Part shown: positions 45,501 to 51,285 of the stretch, in pieces
Numbering within the stretch: position 1 is the stretch's first letter
Layout of the letters: each line of letters opens with the position of its first letter
Notes under the pieces: generated by a model
What the model was told of the DNA's origin: nothing
The model's input: only the letters and a program-made list of their open reading frames with translations
The model's database searches: none
DNA from: Legionellaceae bacterium
Lineage (GTDB): Bacteria; Pseudomonadota; Gammaproteobacteria; Legionellales; Legionellaceae
NCBI GenBank assembly: GCA_030148065.1
Contig: JASBUC010000022.1
Span: 22,552-86,551 of the forward strand
Length of the DNA stretch: 64,000 nt
Direction of reading: 5' to 3'
Position numbers and translations under genes: made by a program

Positions 45501-47066
45501 CTTAATTGTCTCTCTGGTCAAGCAATGGAAGAGAGTCTCTCTCTGCTTGCCCCATTTGGGCGCTTTGTTGAACTAGGCAAACGTGATTTCTACTTAAACA
45601 GTAAAATTGGACTAAACCCTTTTAAAAACAACATTAGTTATTTTGGGGTTGATGTAGATCAATTGATACAGCAAAAACCCAATCGCGCCATAAAACTGTT
45701 TGAGAAATTAATGGCTGAATTTGAGCAAGAGGCTTTAAGACCACTGCCATTGACAACTTTTAAAAGTAAGGAGATTAAAGAGGGGTTTCGTTATATGCAA
45801 CAAGCCAAGCAAATTGGCAAAGTTGTGATTGATTTAAGTGATTTAGAGTACTTAGTACAAGATGAGTCCGGAACATGTGATCCTGTCTTATCAAAAGAGC
45901 ACTATTACCTGATTACCGGAGGGAGCAAAGGCTTAGGGCTTGAGACCGCTCGCACCTTTATAAACAATGGCGCTAGAAAACTTCTGTTGTTGTCAAAGAC
46001 AGGCCTTGTTTCTGAGCCGCTTAAAGAATTATTAGCAATGTACTCAGGCCAGGTCGAGATTACACTGTTAAAGGCCGATGTGAGCGAGTTTGCAGAACTT
46101 GAGCGCGCCTTGTCTCCCTATATTAATCAACTTGCTGGCCTTGTACATGCGGCAAATCATTATCACGATGCCTTAATTTCTTCTCTCAAGCCAGAACCCT
46201 TTGAGGAGGCAATGAGAGCGAAAGTCTTGGGTGCCTGGAATCTTCATCGTTTAACTAAAACCTTAACGCTTGATTTTTTTGTCATGTATTCATCGGTGTC
46301 AAACCTCATTGGTAACGTTGGCCAAGTCTCTTATGTTAGTGCCAACGGGGCACTGGAAGGCTTAGTGGAGGCAAGGCGCGCCATGGGGCTTTGTGGAAAA
46401 GTAATGAGCTTTGGCCCAGTTTCGGATGTTGGCATTCTTAGTCGAAAGAAAGAGCTCAGTCATCTTCTGACAGAGAAGGGCATGGCAGTGCTACCAGCAG
46501 AGCTGTATTTGAATCAATTTTTTAAACTTCTTCAAAGAAAGAACGTCAATGACTGCTTGGCGCACATTGATTTTTCAGTGCTCTATCAGTCTCTACCTAG
46601 CATCGATAGAGAGCTCTATCGCCATTTCAAGCCACATTTTAACGCCTTGAGCGCAGGCTCTAACCAGGAAATTTTAGCCAAACTTCAGTCACTAGAGGGC
46701 GAGGAGAAACACTCATTTCTGTCGGAACTTCTGTCAGAGGAAATCATAAACATCCTTAAATTACCAGTCTCAAAGGTTTCACCCGATGAGAGCTTTGCAG
46801 ATCTAGGACTTGATTCCATTATGGGGGTGGAATTAATGCATGTTTTAGAGAAAAAACTCTCGGTAAAAATTCCGGTGATGATTTTAAGTCAAGGCAATAA
46901 TATCAATGAGCTTTCTAAAAAAATTATTGAGCATTTAAACATGTCAAATAAGCAACATTATGAGGAGCAGTTTGATACACTCTCATCACTACACAATATT
47001 GATTTAAATGATGAGGCTCGTTCGAAAATCATCCAAGACGTCGCAGAAGAAGTGCATCAACTCTAA
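39588..47066 (+). CDS. Reducing type I polyketide/fatty acid synthase, RkpA/WcbR-like
   Basis: A 2492-aa single-module synthase. Order: KS (about 10-430; Cys182, His317, His355), AT (about 530-850; GHSVG, Ser623), DH (about 900-1170; His923 in HxxxGxxxxP, Asp1086), a degenerate methyltransferase (about 1240-1560, without SAM glycine motif), ER (about 1760-2070; GAAGGVG from 1908), KR (about 2100-2290; ITGGSKGLG, Tyr2249), ACP (about 2370-2440; Ser2410 in LGLDSI). All reducing domains look active, so a saturated chain is expected. There is no thioesterase. The order matches animal FAS and fungal reducing PKS, and also Sinorhizobium RkpA and Burkholderia WcbR from capsule loci. The last 60 residues form a helical tail that may dock with the oxoamine synthase encoded 11 bases downstream. 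Confidence 0.95.
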   Translation: MDHAVKKNNNPIAIVGLSFRFPGDLCDSEAFWQCLLNKESKISELDNSRWPQSKYYHPNKDVAGCSYVKKAGLLSEPFAFAAPFFKIPPREAEQMDPQQRMLLELSWHAIEDSGILPATLSQNKTGVYIGVGAPDYGVSSFITDVGAVDSHTMLGNTNSIVSNRLSYCYDLKGPSMSIDTACSSSLVALHQACMSLWSGESDHALVGGCNLICHPFPFVGFSKSMMLSEKGQCRSFDQDGDGYVRSEGAAILLLKPLKAAIKDGNNIHAVIVNTGVNSDGKTSSLPVPSSLAQARLLESLYRESNLNPNELAYFEAHGTGTQIGDPIEASAIARALGQKRETPLLIGSVKPNLGHLECGAGMVGLVKLIHCLKNKKVPANNHFDTPNPKIDFNELNLQVVNKTHDLSEHKEPLLMGVNAFGFGGTNAHAILKEYIPPPKKEAKKTRKLPPLRISANSEAEFNLLIKDYKNMIEQQQESYYDIAYSSFFHRPLLSKALLIWPKSETDLLAQLEAYSSDSLISTRSTKEKRKLALVFSGNGCQWAEMGRSLIKSEFKKARSYLNSIEQIFKSEFNLSVKKILLTGEPDRYQLTELAQPALFTLQVIICKLIQDYGVKFDFVVGHSVGEVAAAWASGALSLNDAVKVIYYRSMFQGTTKGSGNMAAVQLSRSELIKLFAELKLTTLEIAAENSHSSSTISGEQDSLKILENYCREKDIFYKQLSINYAFHSKAMHKIKAPLIEALENITAREGKCPFISTVTGEEVSGLSLTGHYWWENIRKPVLFKNAVERLLKDQTVLFIEVGARPILQSYLNEACRASNNLNALKTLEEGKDEETSLLASLSALHLQAEALDLKKWFKRRRAYFKLPSYPFVRQNYSITPTEKALAVFRGSESPPLLGQRLKGASCSWELSLSKFSEPYLADHMVDGLTVFPGTAYLEQLLSLYYQEGGLGAVLIKNLEIINPLILSDEKLFDVNILEKDGEVTISSKVGESPATWQLHAKGSFREQLTVMKEEINLANLMNEKALLVSREEHYQLCEFLGLSYRGDFKLVDKLWCSDKQILAKLRTETICKAALLSHKLYPPILDAALQSAMGFYKEQALWQFKDMLLVPVKFSTISFSSHTDVVAYSVCRLEKISPRSLSISIKLLTEEGRVLVDARGVRLQAIIRKTHAEDPRLYREELAVKRSLLNEERFFGLSKLEAALKAPLKEHFSFVNKQAGRLSESLNALRFFIAVGIYKVLSETLQKKEYAHLSDIEEELKVQKTQRAYFQFCFSLLRDFCLVEYCSNNEVIRLLGPREPLSFELLWLTLFAEHALNMPELLTIPKLCQSLIVIWQGKKTVEQIINRKSEYCSKEALFQSSLHARSLNECFDRVFYSLLKDFPSYRAQRALYFLSDEGGLPNDLMNLDSNLELVICALSEECFQALKQQCQSKPLFEVIKYDGNEFVSRVQGRFNFTVFKRALSAFDDLVGLLKSLRTILESDACLLLAEHDNNIFSNFYYGGSESWWQSNEADYSGRLISASSLRKLLADSGFLSSDELYHDLGNHAYILAAQPLAMLTKEMAPKSETETVLFTNSQQEELLTLLKSTHKSALHYPYNLQAIDDWCTTLDTTEALSDHQVILHFSSHSEQFESEQFLSGVYQLITALKRLSSINTEKKHSVTILFELMAQLDENNISALITYYSVRSMLRVFQNEAPQLPLSLVKIESALNTLCPKLFFEAIETDGFECVLNDQNLSVNQVIEEPLDPNLSKGAAFNAVRLDFKQMGSLDNLYWQPFSQRKPTNNELLIKPMAVGLNFRDVMYTIGFISDEAVENGFLGASLGMEFSGLVVACGDDCQRFRVGDKVFGFSSSSFSSSLILSEEKVHALPNKWSHFEAATVPVAFFTAYYALTQQAQLTEGEKVLIHGAAGGVGIAAIQVASLLGAEVIATAGCDDKRLFVQMLGSEKVYNSRDLNFVEKVELEIGKVDVVLNCLSGQAMEESLSLLAPFGRFVELGKRDFYLNSKIGLNPFKNNISYFGVDVDQLIQQKPNRAIKLFEKLMAEFEQEALRPLPLTTFKSKEIKEGFRYMQQAKQIGKVVIDLSDLEYLVQDESGTCDPVLSKEHYYLITGGSKGLGLETARTFINNGARKLLLLSKTGLVSEPLKELLAMYSGQVEITLLKADVSEFAELERALSPYINQLAGLVHAANHYHDALISSLKPEPFEEAMRAKVLGAWNLHRLTKTLTLDFFVMYSSVSNLIGNVGQVSYVSANGALEGLVEARRAMGLCGKVMSFGPVSDVGILSRKKELSHLLTEKGMAVLPAELYLNQFFKLLQRKNVNDCLAHIDFSVLYQSLPSIDRELYRHFKPHFNALSAGSNQEILAKLQSLEGEEKHSFLSELLSEEIINILKLPVSKVSPDESFADLGLDSIMGVELMHVLEKKLSVKIPVMILSQGNNINELSKKIIEHLNMSNKQHYEEQFDTLSSLHNIDLNDEARSKIIQDVAEEVHQL
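42660..42684 (+). repeat. Perfect inverted repeat inside the PKS gene (DH region)
   Basis: GCTCTTCTC (42660-42668) is followed seven bases later by its exact complement GAGAAGAGC (42676-42684). The nine-base arms lie in the DH-coding part. Function, if any, is unknown. Confidence 0.6.
44346..44369 (+). repeat. Perfect inverted repeat inside the PKS gene (before ER)
   Basis: AAGAGCACTC (44346-44355) and GAGTGCTCTT (44360-44369) are exact complements with a four-base ATAA loop, a strong hairpin in the linker between the pseudo-methyltransferase and ER parts (about residue 1590). Confidence 0.65.
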
Positions 47067-47077
47067 GGTTTTAAGCA

Positions 47078-48403
47078 ATGGGCATTAACAGAAAAGGCTT
47101 ATTTAAACTAACAGCACAAGCAGCAGCCACTATTGGGCGGCAAAAAGGACAGTGCACTCTTGAGAGTGAGTTGCTAGAGCGTGATTTAGAAAGACCACAT
47201 GTTCGAAACGACTACACCTCCTTTGAGCGATATGATAGTTACCTACAGCTACTCGGTCAGCAAAAAGCCGCCTCGCTCTTTAAGATTGACAACCCTTTTT
47301 TTAAAAAAGCCGACAGTTTTGGCTCTAGTCAGATCTGCATTGAGAATAAAAACTACCTTAATTTTAGCAGTTATAATTATTTGGATTTGGCAGGGGAGCC
47401 CCGGGTTAATCAAGCAGCCGTTGATGCCATTTCAGAGTATGGCACCTCAGTCTCAGGCAGTCGCATGGTCTCAGGAGAGAGAGAAATCATTTGCGCACTG
47501 GAGAGACAAATTTCAGAGGTGTATGGCTGTGAAGAGGCCTTGGTCTTTGTTAGCGGCTATGCAACCAATGTTAGCACCATCGCAACACTCTTTGGCAAAG
47601 GGGATTTAGTTTTATACGATGAACTCTCACACAACAGTATTTTAACTGGCATACAATTATCCGGTGCCACAAAAATTATGTTCAAACATAATTCTCTGAG
47701 CCATCTTGAGAGCGCACTTAAAAACAATAGAGCGAACTTTAAGCGCGCTTTGATTGTGGGAGAGGGGCTCTACAGCATGGACGGAGATTTAGCCCCACTT
47801 AAGGCCTTAGTGGCCTTGAAAGAGCGCTATCACTGTTTCTTGATGATGGATGAAGCGCATGCCTTAGGTGTTCTAGGAAAGAGAGGATTAGGGAGCTTTG
47901 AGGAGCAGGGCGTTTGCCCGAAGTCTGTTGATATTTGGATGGGAACCTTGAGTAAGACTCTTGCGGCTTCCGGTGGCTATATTGCAGGAAGTCGAGCCTT
48001 AATTACCATTTTGAAATACAGCTCTCCTGCCTTTGTCTACAGCGTTGGCATTTCTCCTCCGGTGGCCGCAGCCGCACTTTGTGCCTTAAACATTTTGATA
48101 AAAGAGCCAGAAAGAGTGAGTGGGCTTCAAAAAAATTCGGCCATTTTTTTAAACGCTTGTCAAAGTCATGGTTTAAATACTGGTAATGCCTCGGGTCACG
48201 CAATCATTCCATTAATGTGTAAGAGCTCAAAAGAAGCGGTTTCTTTATCAGAGCACCTATTTAAAGAGGGGGTGTATGCGCTACCAATTATTTACCCTGC
48301 CGTACCTGAGCATTTAGCACGCGTTCGCTTTTTTATTAACTCGAGTCACACAGAGGCTGAATTAACTTACTGTGTGCGCTTAATTAGCAAGTTCTTTGCA
48401 TGA
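47078..48403 (+). CDS. Alpha-oxoamine synthase (AONS/SPT-like), RkpG/WcbT-like
   Basis: PLP enzyme of 441 aa that condenses an amino acid with an acyl thioester and loses CO2. The fold-type I motifs are clear: YNYLDLAGEPRV, GTSVSGSRMVSGE, the PLP Asp in DEAHALGVLG, and the Schiff-base Lys293 in GTLSKTLAASGG. It has about 60 extra N-terminal residues compared with BioF. No biotin gene is near; instead it follows the PKS by 11 bases and faces a reductase of the ketosphinganine type, so a serine-palmitoyltransferase-like step using the PKS-bound chain is likely (inference). Capsule relatives are RkpG and WcbT. Amino acid substrate unknown. Its last 37 bases overlap the formyltransferase gene. 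Confidence 0.92.
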   Translation: MGINRKGLFKLTAQAAATIGRQKGQCTLESELLERDLERPHVRNDYTSFERYDSYLQLLGQQKAASLFKIDNPFFKKADSFGSSQICIENKNYLNFSSYNYLDLAGEPRVNQAAVDAISEYGTSVSGSRMVSGEREIICALERQISEVYGCEEALVFVSGYATNVSTIATLFGKGDLVLYDELSHNSILTGIQLSGATKIMFKHNSLSHLESALKNNRANFKRALIVGEGLYSMDGDLAPLKALVALKERYHCFLMMDEAHALGVLGKRGLGSFEEQGVCPKSVDIWMGTLSKTLAASGGYIAGSRALITILKYSSPAFVYSVGISPPVAAAALCALNILIKEPERVSGLQKNSAIFLNACQSHGLNTGNASGHAIIPLMCKSSKEAVSLSEHLFKEGVYALPIIYPAVPEHLARVRFFINSSHTEAELTYCVRLISKFFA

Positions 48404-49188
48404 AAAAGCTCTTTTAAAATAGATATAAAGTCTGTCACTGAGACAAGGTTTTTAACTTTTTTTGCGAGTGTTGCAGTGGGCCAACTGTCATAATTAGTTG
48501 GAGAGTTAGCTGACTGAGTAATCGACTTAAAGGTGCTTTCATTAAGGGTCTCTACTAATAAAGTGCTGCCATATTTAAAGTGTTGATACGTCTCCATTAG
48601 AAGGCTCTGTTTTGGCTTTATGGGAACCTTGCTTTGGCTTATAAGATGGCCTGCGTCAATTTCAGGGCTTATTTTATGTAAACTAATGCCACTAGAGTCT
48701 TCTTGTCTCAAGCGTCGATAAAAGGTGGGATCCACTCCCTTGTTTCGAGGAAGTAATGAGGGGTGCAAATTTAAAATGGTTTTTTGTTGTGCGTTTAGCG
48801 ATTTTTCAGAAAAAATCTGATTAAAGAAGGCGCAGACGCCTAGATCAAAGCCTTGCCTCTTTATAAATTCTTGAGTTTTTTCATCGTTGACATTTTTCGT
48901 ATAAAGCACGGGAAGGTTGTTTTTTCTACAGAGTCGTCGGATGTTTGGAAGTAATAATAAACTAGAGAGTAGGTTATACAAAACCGTGACGCTTGCAAGA
49001 TAAAGGCTGTATCGTATCCCGGTTTTCTTAAGTAAGCAGCTCAAGTCACTAAAAAAAGGGGAGTCTTTTTTTATCATTGAGCTAGAGTTAATCACCGCCA
49101 CAACCTTAACAGATGGTGTTGCCAAAAGCGCTAGCAATATTATCGTTGAATAAAGGCTTGGGTGATTAAAAAAAAGTATTTTCTTCAT
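48367..49188 (-). CDS. Formyltransferase-fold protein
   Basis: A 273-aa protein of the formyltransferase N-terminal fold. NLHPSLLPRNKGVDP (about 143-157) contains the conserved HPSLLP element, and SGISLHKISPEIDAGHLISQSKVPI matches the following block with the catalytic-type Asp in DAGHLI. The usual Asn of the N-x-HPSLLP triad is present (LNLHPS). These enzymes transfer formyl from 10-formyl-tetrahydrofolate to an amine; family members act on Met-tRNA, GAR and amino sugars. There is no tRNA-binding C-terminal domain. Overlap with the reductase gene as TAATG shows a joint operon, so an amine on the sphingoid-like lipid or on an amino sugar is a likely acceptor (inference). Confidence 0.8.
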   Translation of the reverse strand: MKKILFFNHPSLYSTIILLALLATPSVKVVAVINSSSMIKKDSPFFSDLSCLLKKTGIRYSLYLASVTVLYNLLSSLLLLPNIRRLCRKNNLPVLYTKNVNDEKTQEFIKRQGFDLGVCAFFNQIFSEKSLNAQQKTILNLHPSLLPRNKGVDPTFYRRLRQEDSSGISLHKISPEIDAGHLISQSKVPIKPKQSLLMETYQHFKYGSTLLVETLNESTFKSITQSANSPTNYDSWPTATLAKKVKNLVSVTDFISILKELFHAKNLLIKRTQ

Positions 49189-49988
49189 TATTTCTCAAGT
49201 CGGTTTATGACTTTGTCAAAGCCAAAGTTTAGCAGGGGCTTAATCATGCTTGCTGTGTAATAAAAAAGTGTCTCTCTGAGACTAAAGGTTATTCTAAAGC
49301 ATGCTTTATTACTGTCTTTAATTATTTTCTTTGCAACCGTTTGCGCGCTTTTTTGACCAATCAGGGAGGTAATGGCTTTGGTGGCGTTATTTTTTTGCAG
49401 GTTTATAGCGACTAATTGTTCGGTTTCTGTATTAGGTGGAAAAGCAATGGAGAGGGCAATCGTTTGCTTTTTCAATTCATAACGGATGGATTCAGCAAGC
49501 CCTAGGAGAGCAAATTTGCTACTAGAATAAGCAGACATGCCATAAGTCCCAATGAGAGCCGCTTGCGAGGCAATTAAGGTAACCTGATTGTTCTTATTCT
49601 TATTCATTAGTGGCAGCACAGCTTTAAGAGTGTAGACAACCCCTAAATAATTAGTGGCCATTTGCTCATAAAAGGTGTTCTCATCGCAATCATTAAAAAG
49701 AGCACTGCAGGCAATGCCGGCTGAACAAATTAGTCGGCTAGGCGGGCCATTTACTGTCACTGCCTCTTTGATGTTTTTTTTAAGAGTGTTTGAGTCTTGT
49801 ACATCACACTCGATAAGATGCAGTTGACACTCAGGGGTTTCAGCCACTAGTTTGCACTTGGCCTTTTCTAAGGTGTCTCTATTTTTAGCAATGAGGGTGA
49901 GTCTTGACTCTTTGGCAAGAAGCCTCGCGATTTCAAAGCCAATGCCTCTGCTTGCACCTGTTATGATTGTATGGGGCATTAAGATCAT
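49188..49988 (-). CDS. Short-chain reductase resembling 3-ketodihydrosphingosine reductase, RkpH-like
   Basis: Classical SDR of 266 aa: NADPH site TGASRGIG (residues 10-17), SAGIA, catalytic Ser141, Tyr154 and Lys158 in YGMSAYSSSKFAL. The strand after it, IALSIAFPPNTETE, closely mirrors the YPPDTDTP element of eukaryotic ketosphinganine reductases (KDSR/TSC10), as do NYLGVVYTLKAVLPLM and the LASQAALIGTYG run. This points to reduction of a 3-keto group on an amino lipid, the step after the oxoamine synthase. Capsule relatives are RkpH-type dehydrogenases. A hydrophobic C-terminus (about 225-255) may hold it at the membrane. ATG 49988 or 49979 could be the start. Confidence 0.88.
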   Translation of the reverse strand: MILMPHTIITGASRGIGFEIARLLAKESRLTLIAKNRDTLEKAKCKLVAETPECQLHLIECDVQDSNTLKKNIKEAVTVNGPPSRLICSAGIACSALFNDCDENTFYEQMATNYLGVVYTLKAVLPLMNKNKNNQVTLIASQAALIGTYGMSAYSSSKFALLGLAESIRYELKKQTIALSIAFPPNTETEQLVAINLQKNNATKAITSLIGQKSAQTVAKKIIKDSNKACFRITFSLRETLFYYTASMIKPLLNFGFDKVINRLEK

Positions 49989-50044
49989 GCTTTTTTTAAA
50001 ACTTTAGTTTATTCTTTAGCCCTCATAAATGCTACATTTTTAGA

Positions 50045-51271
50045 ATGATGGAAATTACTATTACTGGCAATGTGTTGTTATTAATGGGCCCCATAGGAAA
50101 TTTTTTCTCAAGGTTGGCAAACTATTTTAATCAACAAGGGGTAAGGGTTTATAAGATTAATTTTCCATTAATGTTTGAACTTTTTTTTCCAAAACATCTT
50201 TGCAAGACCGACTATTTTAATGAGTCAATCGAGCTCTGGCCGAGTTATCTGTCGTCTTATTTAAAAGTAAATCAAATAAAACACATTTTTATGTCGGCAG
50301 ACTTCTACAGGCATCATCAAGTTGCCATTGAGCTTTCTCAAACTCTTGGCATTGATGCCTATGTTTTTGAACTAGGTTATGTCAGACCTAATTTTGTTAC
50401 CCTTGAAAAAGAGCGGGTGAATGCCCGCTCCAATCTAAATCAGTTAACGGATGAGTTCATTAAAAGGTTGCCAGAAGAAGAGGCGTTTTTAGAAGCAGAA
50501 GAGAATTGTGGGCCTTATTGGCGCAAACTCTTTATGCCAATCTGTTTTATTCAACAAACCCTTAATCATCGCTATAAAATCATCGAGACCCCTCATAAAT
50601 CAAACCCAAAGGCTCGCTATTTATTGAATCAGCTTTGGGGCAGCCTTTTAAAACCATTCTACGCGCTCTCTGAACGAGGGATCAATCAAAGAATCGAGGG
50701 TATTGAGAGTCTCTTTTTTGTGCCTCTGCAAGTTGAGAGTGACTCTCAAATTACCATGTCTTCGCCGTACTCTGATATCACAAGCTTCATTCGGGAAGTA
50801 TTAGCGTCTTTTTCAGCCTTTGCCTCTAGAGAGGATGTTTTAGTAATTAAACATCACCCAGCTGACAGAGGCTATACTAATTTCAAAAAAACGATTGAAA
50901 AACTTAGCCAAAAATTTAATGTTCAAGATCGCGTTTTCTACGTGCACGATAGCGACATTTCTATGCTCCTTAGTAAAGCTAAAGCAAAAGGTGCCGTTAC
51001 CATCAATTCAACGGTAGGCTTAGATTGTTTGAAGGCGTCAGTACCCTTAAAAGTAATGGGTAGCACGTTCTATGATCGAGAAGGCTTAACTCATCAGGGA
51101 TCACTCGATGACTTTTGGGGGGCTCCACAGCCAGTTGATCCGTCACTTTTTAGAAAGTTCTACAATCACATGGTTAGAACAACCCAAATCAATGGCCATT
51201 TTCAGGGCGCCTTTCCATTTGAAAAGGTCTTTACCCAAACCAGTTCATTATGCCCTGAGGGGTCAGAATGA
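50045..51271 (+). CDS. kpsS: KpsS-type capsule glycosyltransferase
   Basis: The 408-aa protein has GPIGNFFSRLANYFNQQGVRVYKINFP at the start and AYVFELGYVRPNFVTLEKERVNARS near 115, both hallmarks of KpsS/LipB. Later parts (FFVPLQVESDSQI, VLVIKHHPADRGY, GAVTINSTVGLDCLKASVPLKVMG) match the capsule-synthesis domain. In E. coli KpsS adds the first beta-Kdo to lysophosphatidylglycerol and KpsC extends it, making the lipid anchor of group 2 capsules. KpsC is not in the window. Next to the lipid cassette, an altered lipid acceptor is conceivable. It ends 14 bases before the convergent ETF dehydrogenase gene. Confidence 0.92.
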   Translation: MMEITITGNVLLLMGPIGNFFSRLANYFNQQGVRVYKINFPLMFELFFPKHLCKTDYFNESIELWPSYLSSYLKVNQIKHIFMSADFYRHHQVAIELSQTLGIDAYVFELGYVRPNFVTLEKERVNARSNLNQLTDEFIKRLPEEEAFLEAEENCGPYWRKLFMPICFIQQTLNHRYKIIETPHKSNPKARYLLNQLWGSLLKPFYALSERGINQRIEGIESLFFVPLQVESDSQITMSSPYSDITSFIREVLASFSAFASREDVLVIKHHPADRGYTNFKKTIEKLSQKFNVQDRVFYVHDSDISMLLSKAKAKGAVTINSTVGLDCLKASVPLKVMGSTFYDREGLTHQGSLDDFWGAPQPVDPSLFRKFYNHMVRTTQINGHFQGAFPFEKVFTQTSSLCPEGSE

Positions 51272-51285
51272 ACTAGTTTGGGTAT

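Noticed and set aside
47199..47609. 136-codon frame inside the oxoamine synthase gene
   Set aside because: It is in another frame of a clear enzyme gene and has no domain or plausible start signal.
47078..48403. Call as BioF (biotin synthesis)
   Set aside because: The fold is the same, but no biotin gene is near, the N-terminus is extended, and the neighbours are a PKS and a ketosphinganine-type reductase.
25746..51271. Capsule island as a recently moved genomic island
   Set aside because: No integrase, transposase, tRNA or flanking direct repeats were seen, and base composition looks like the surroundings by eye; transfer cannot be supported here.
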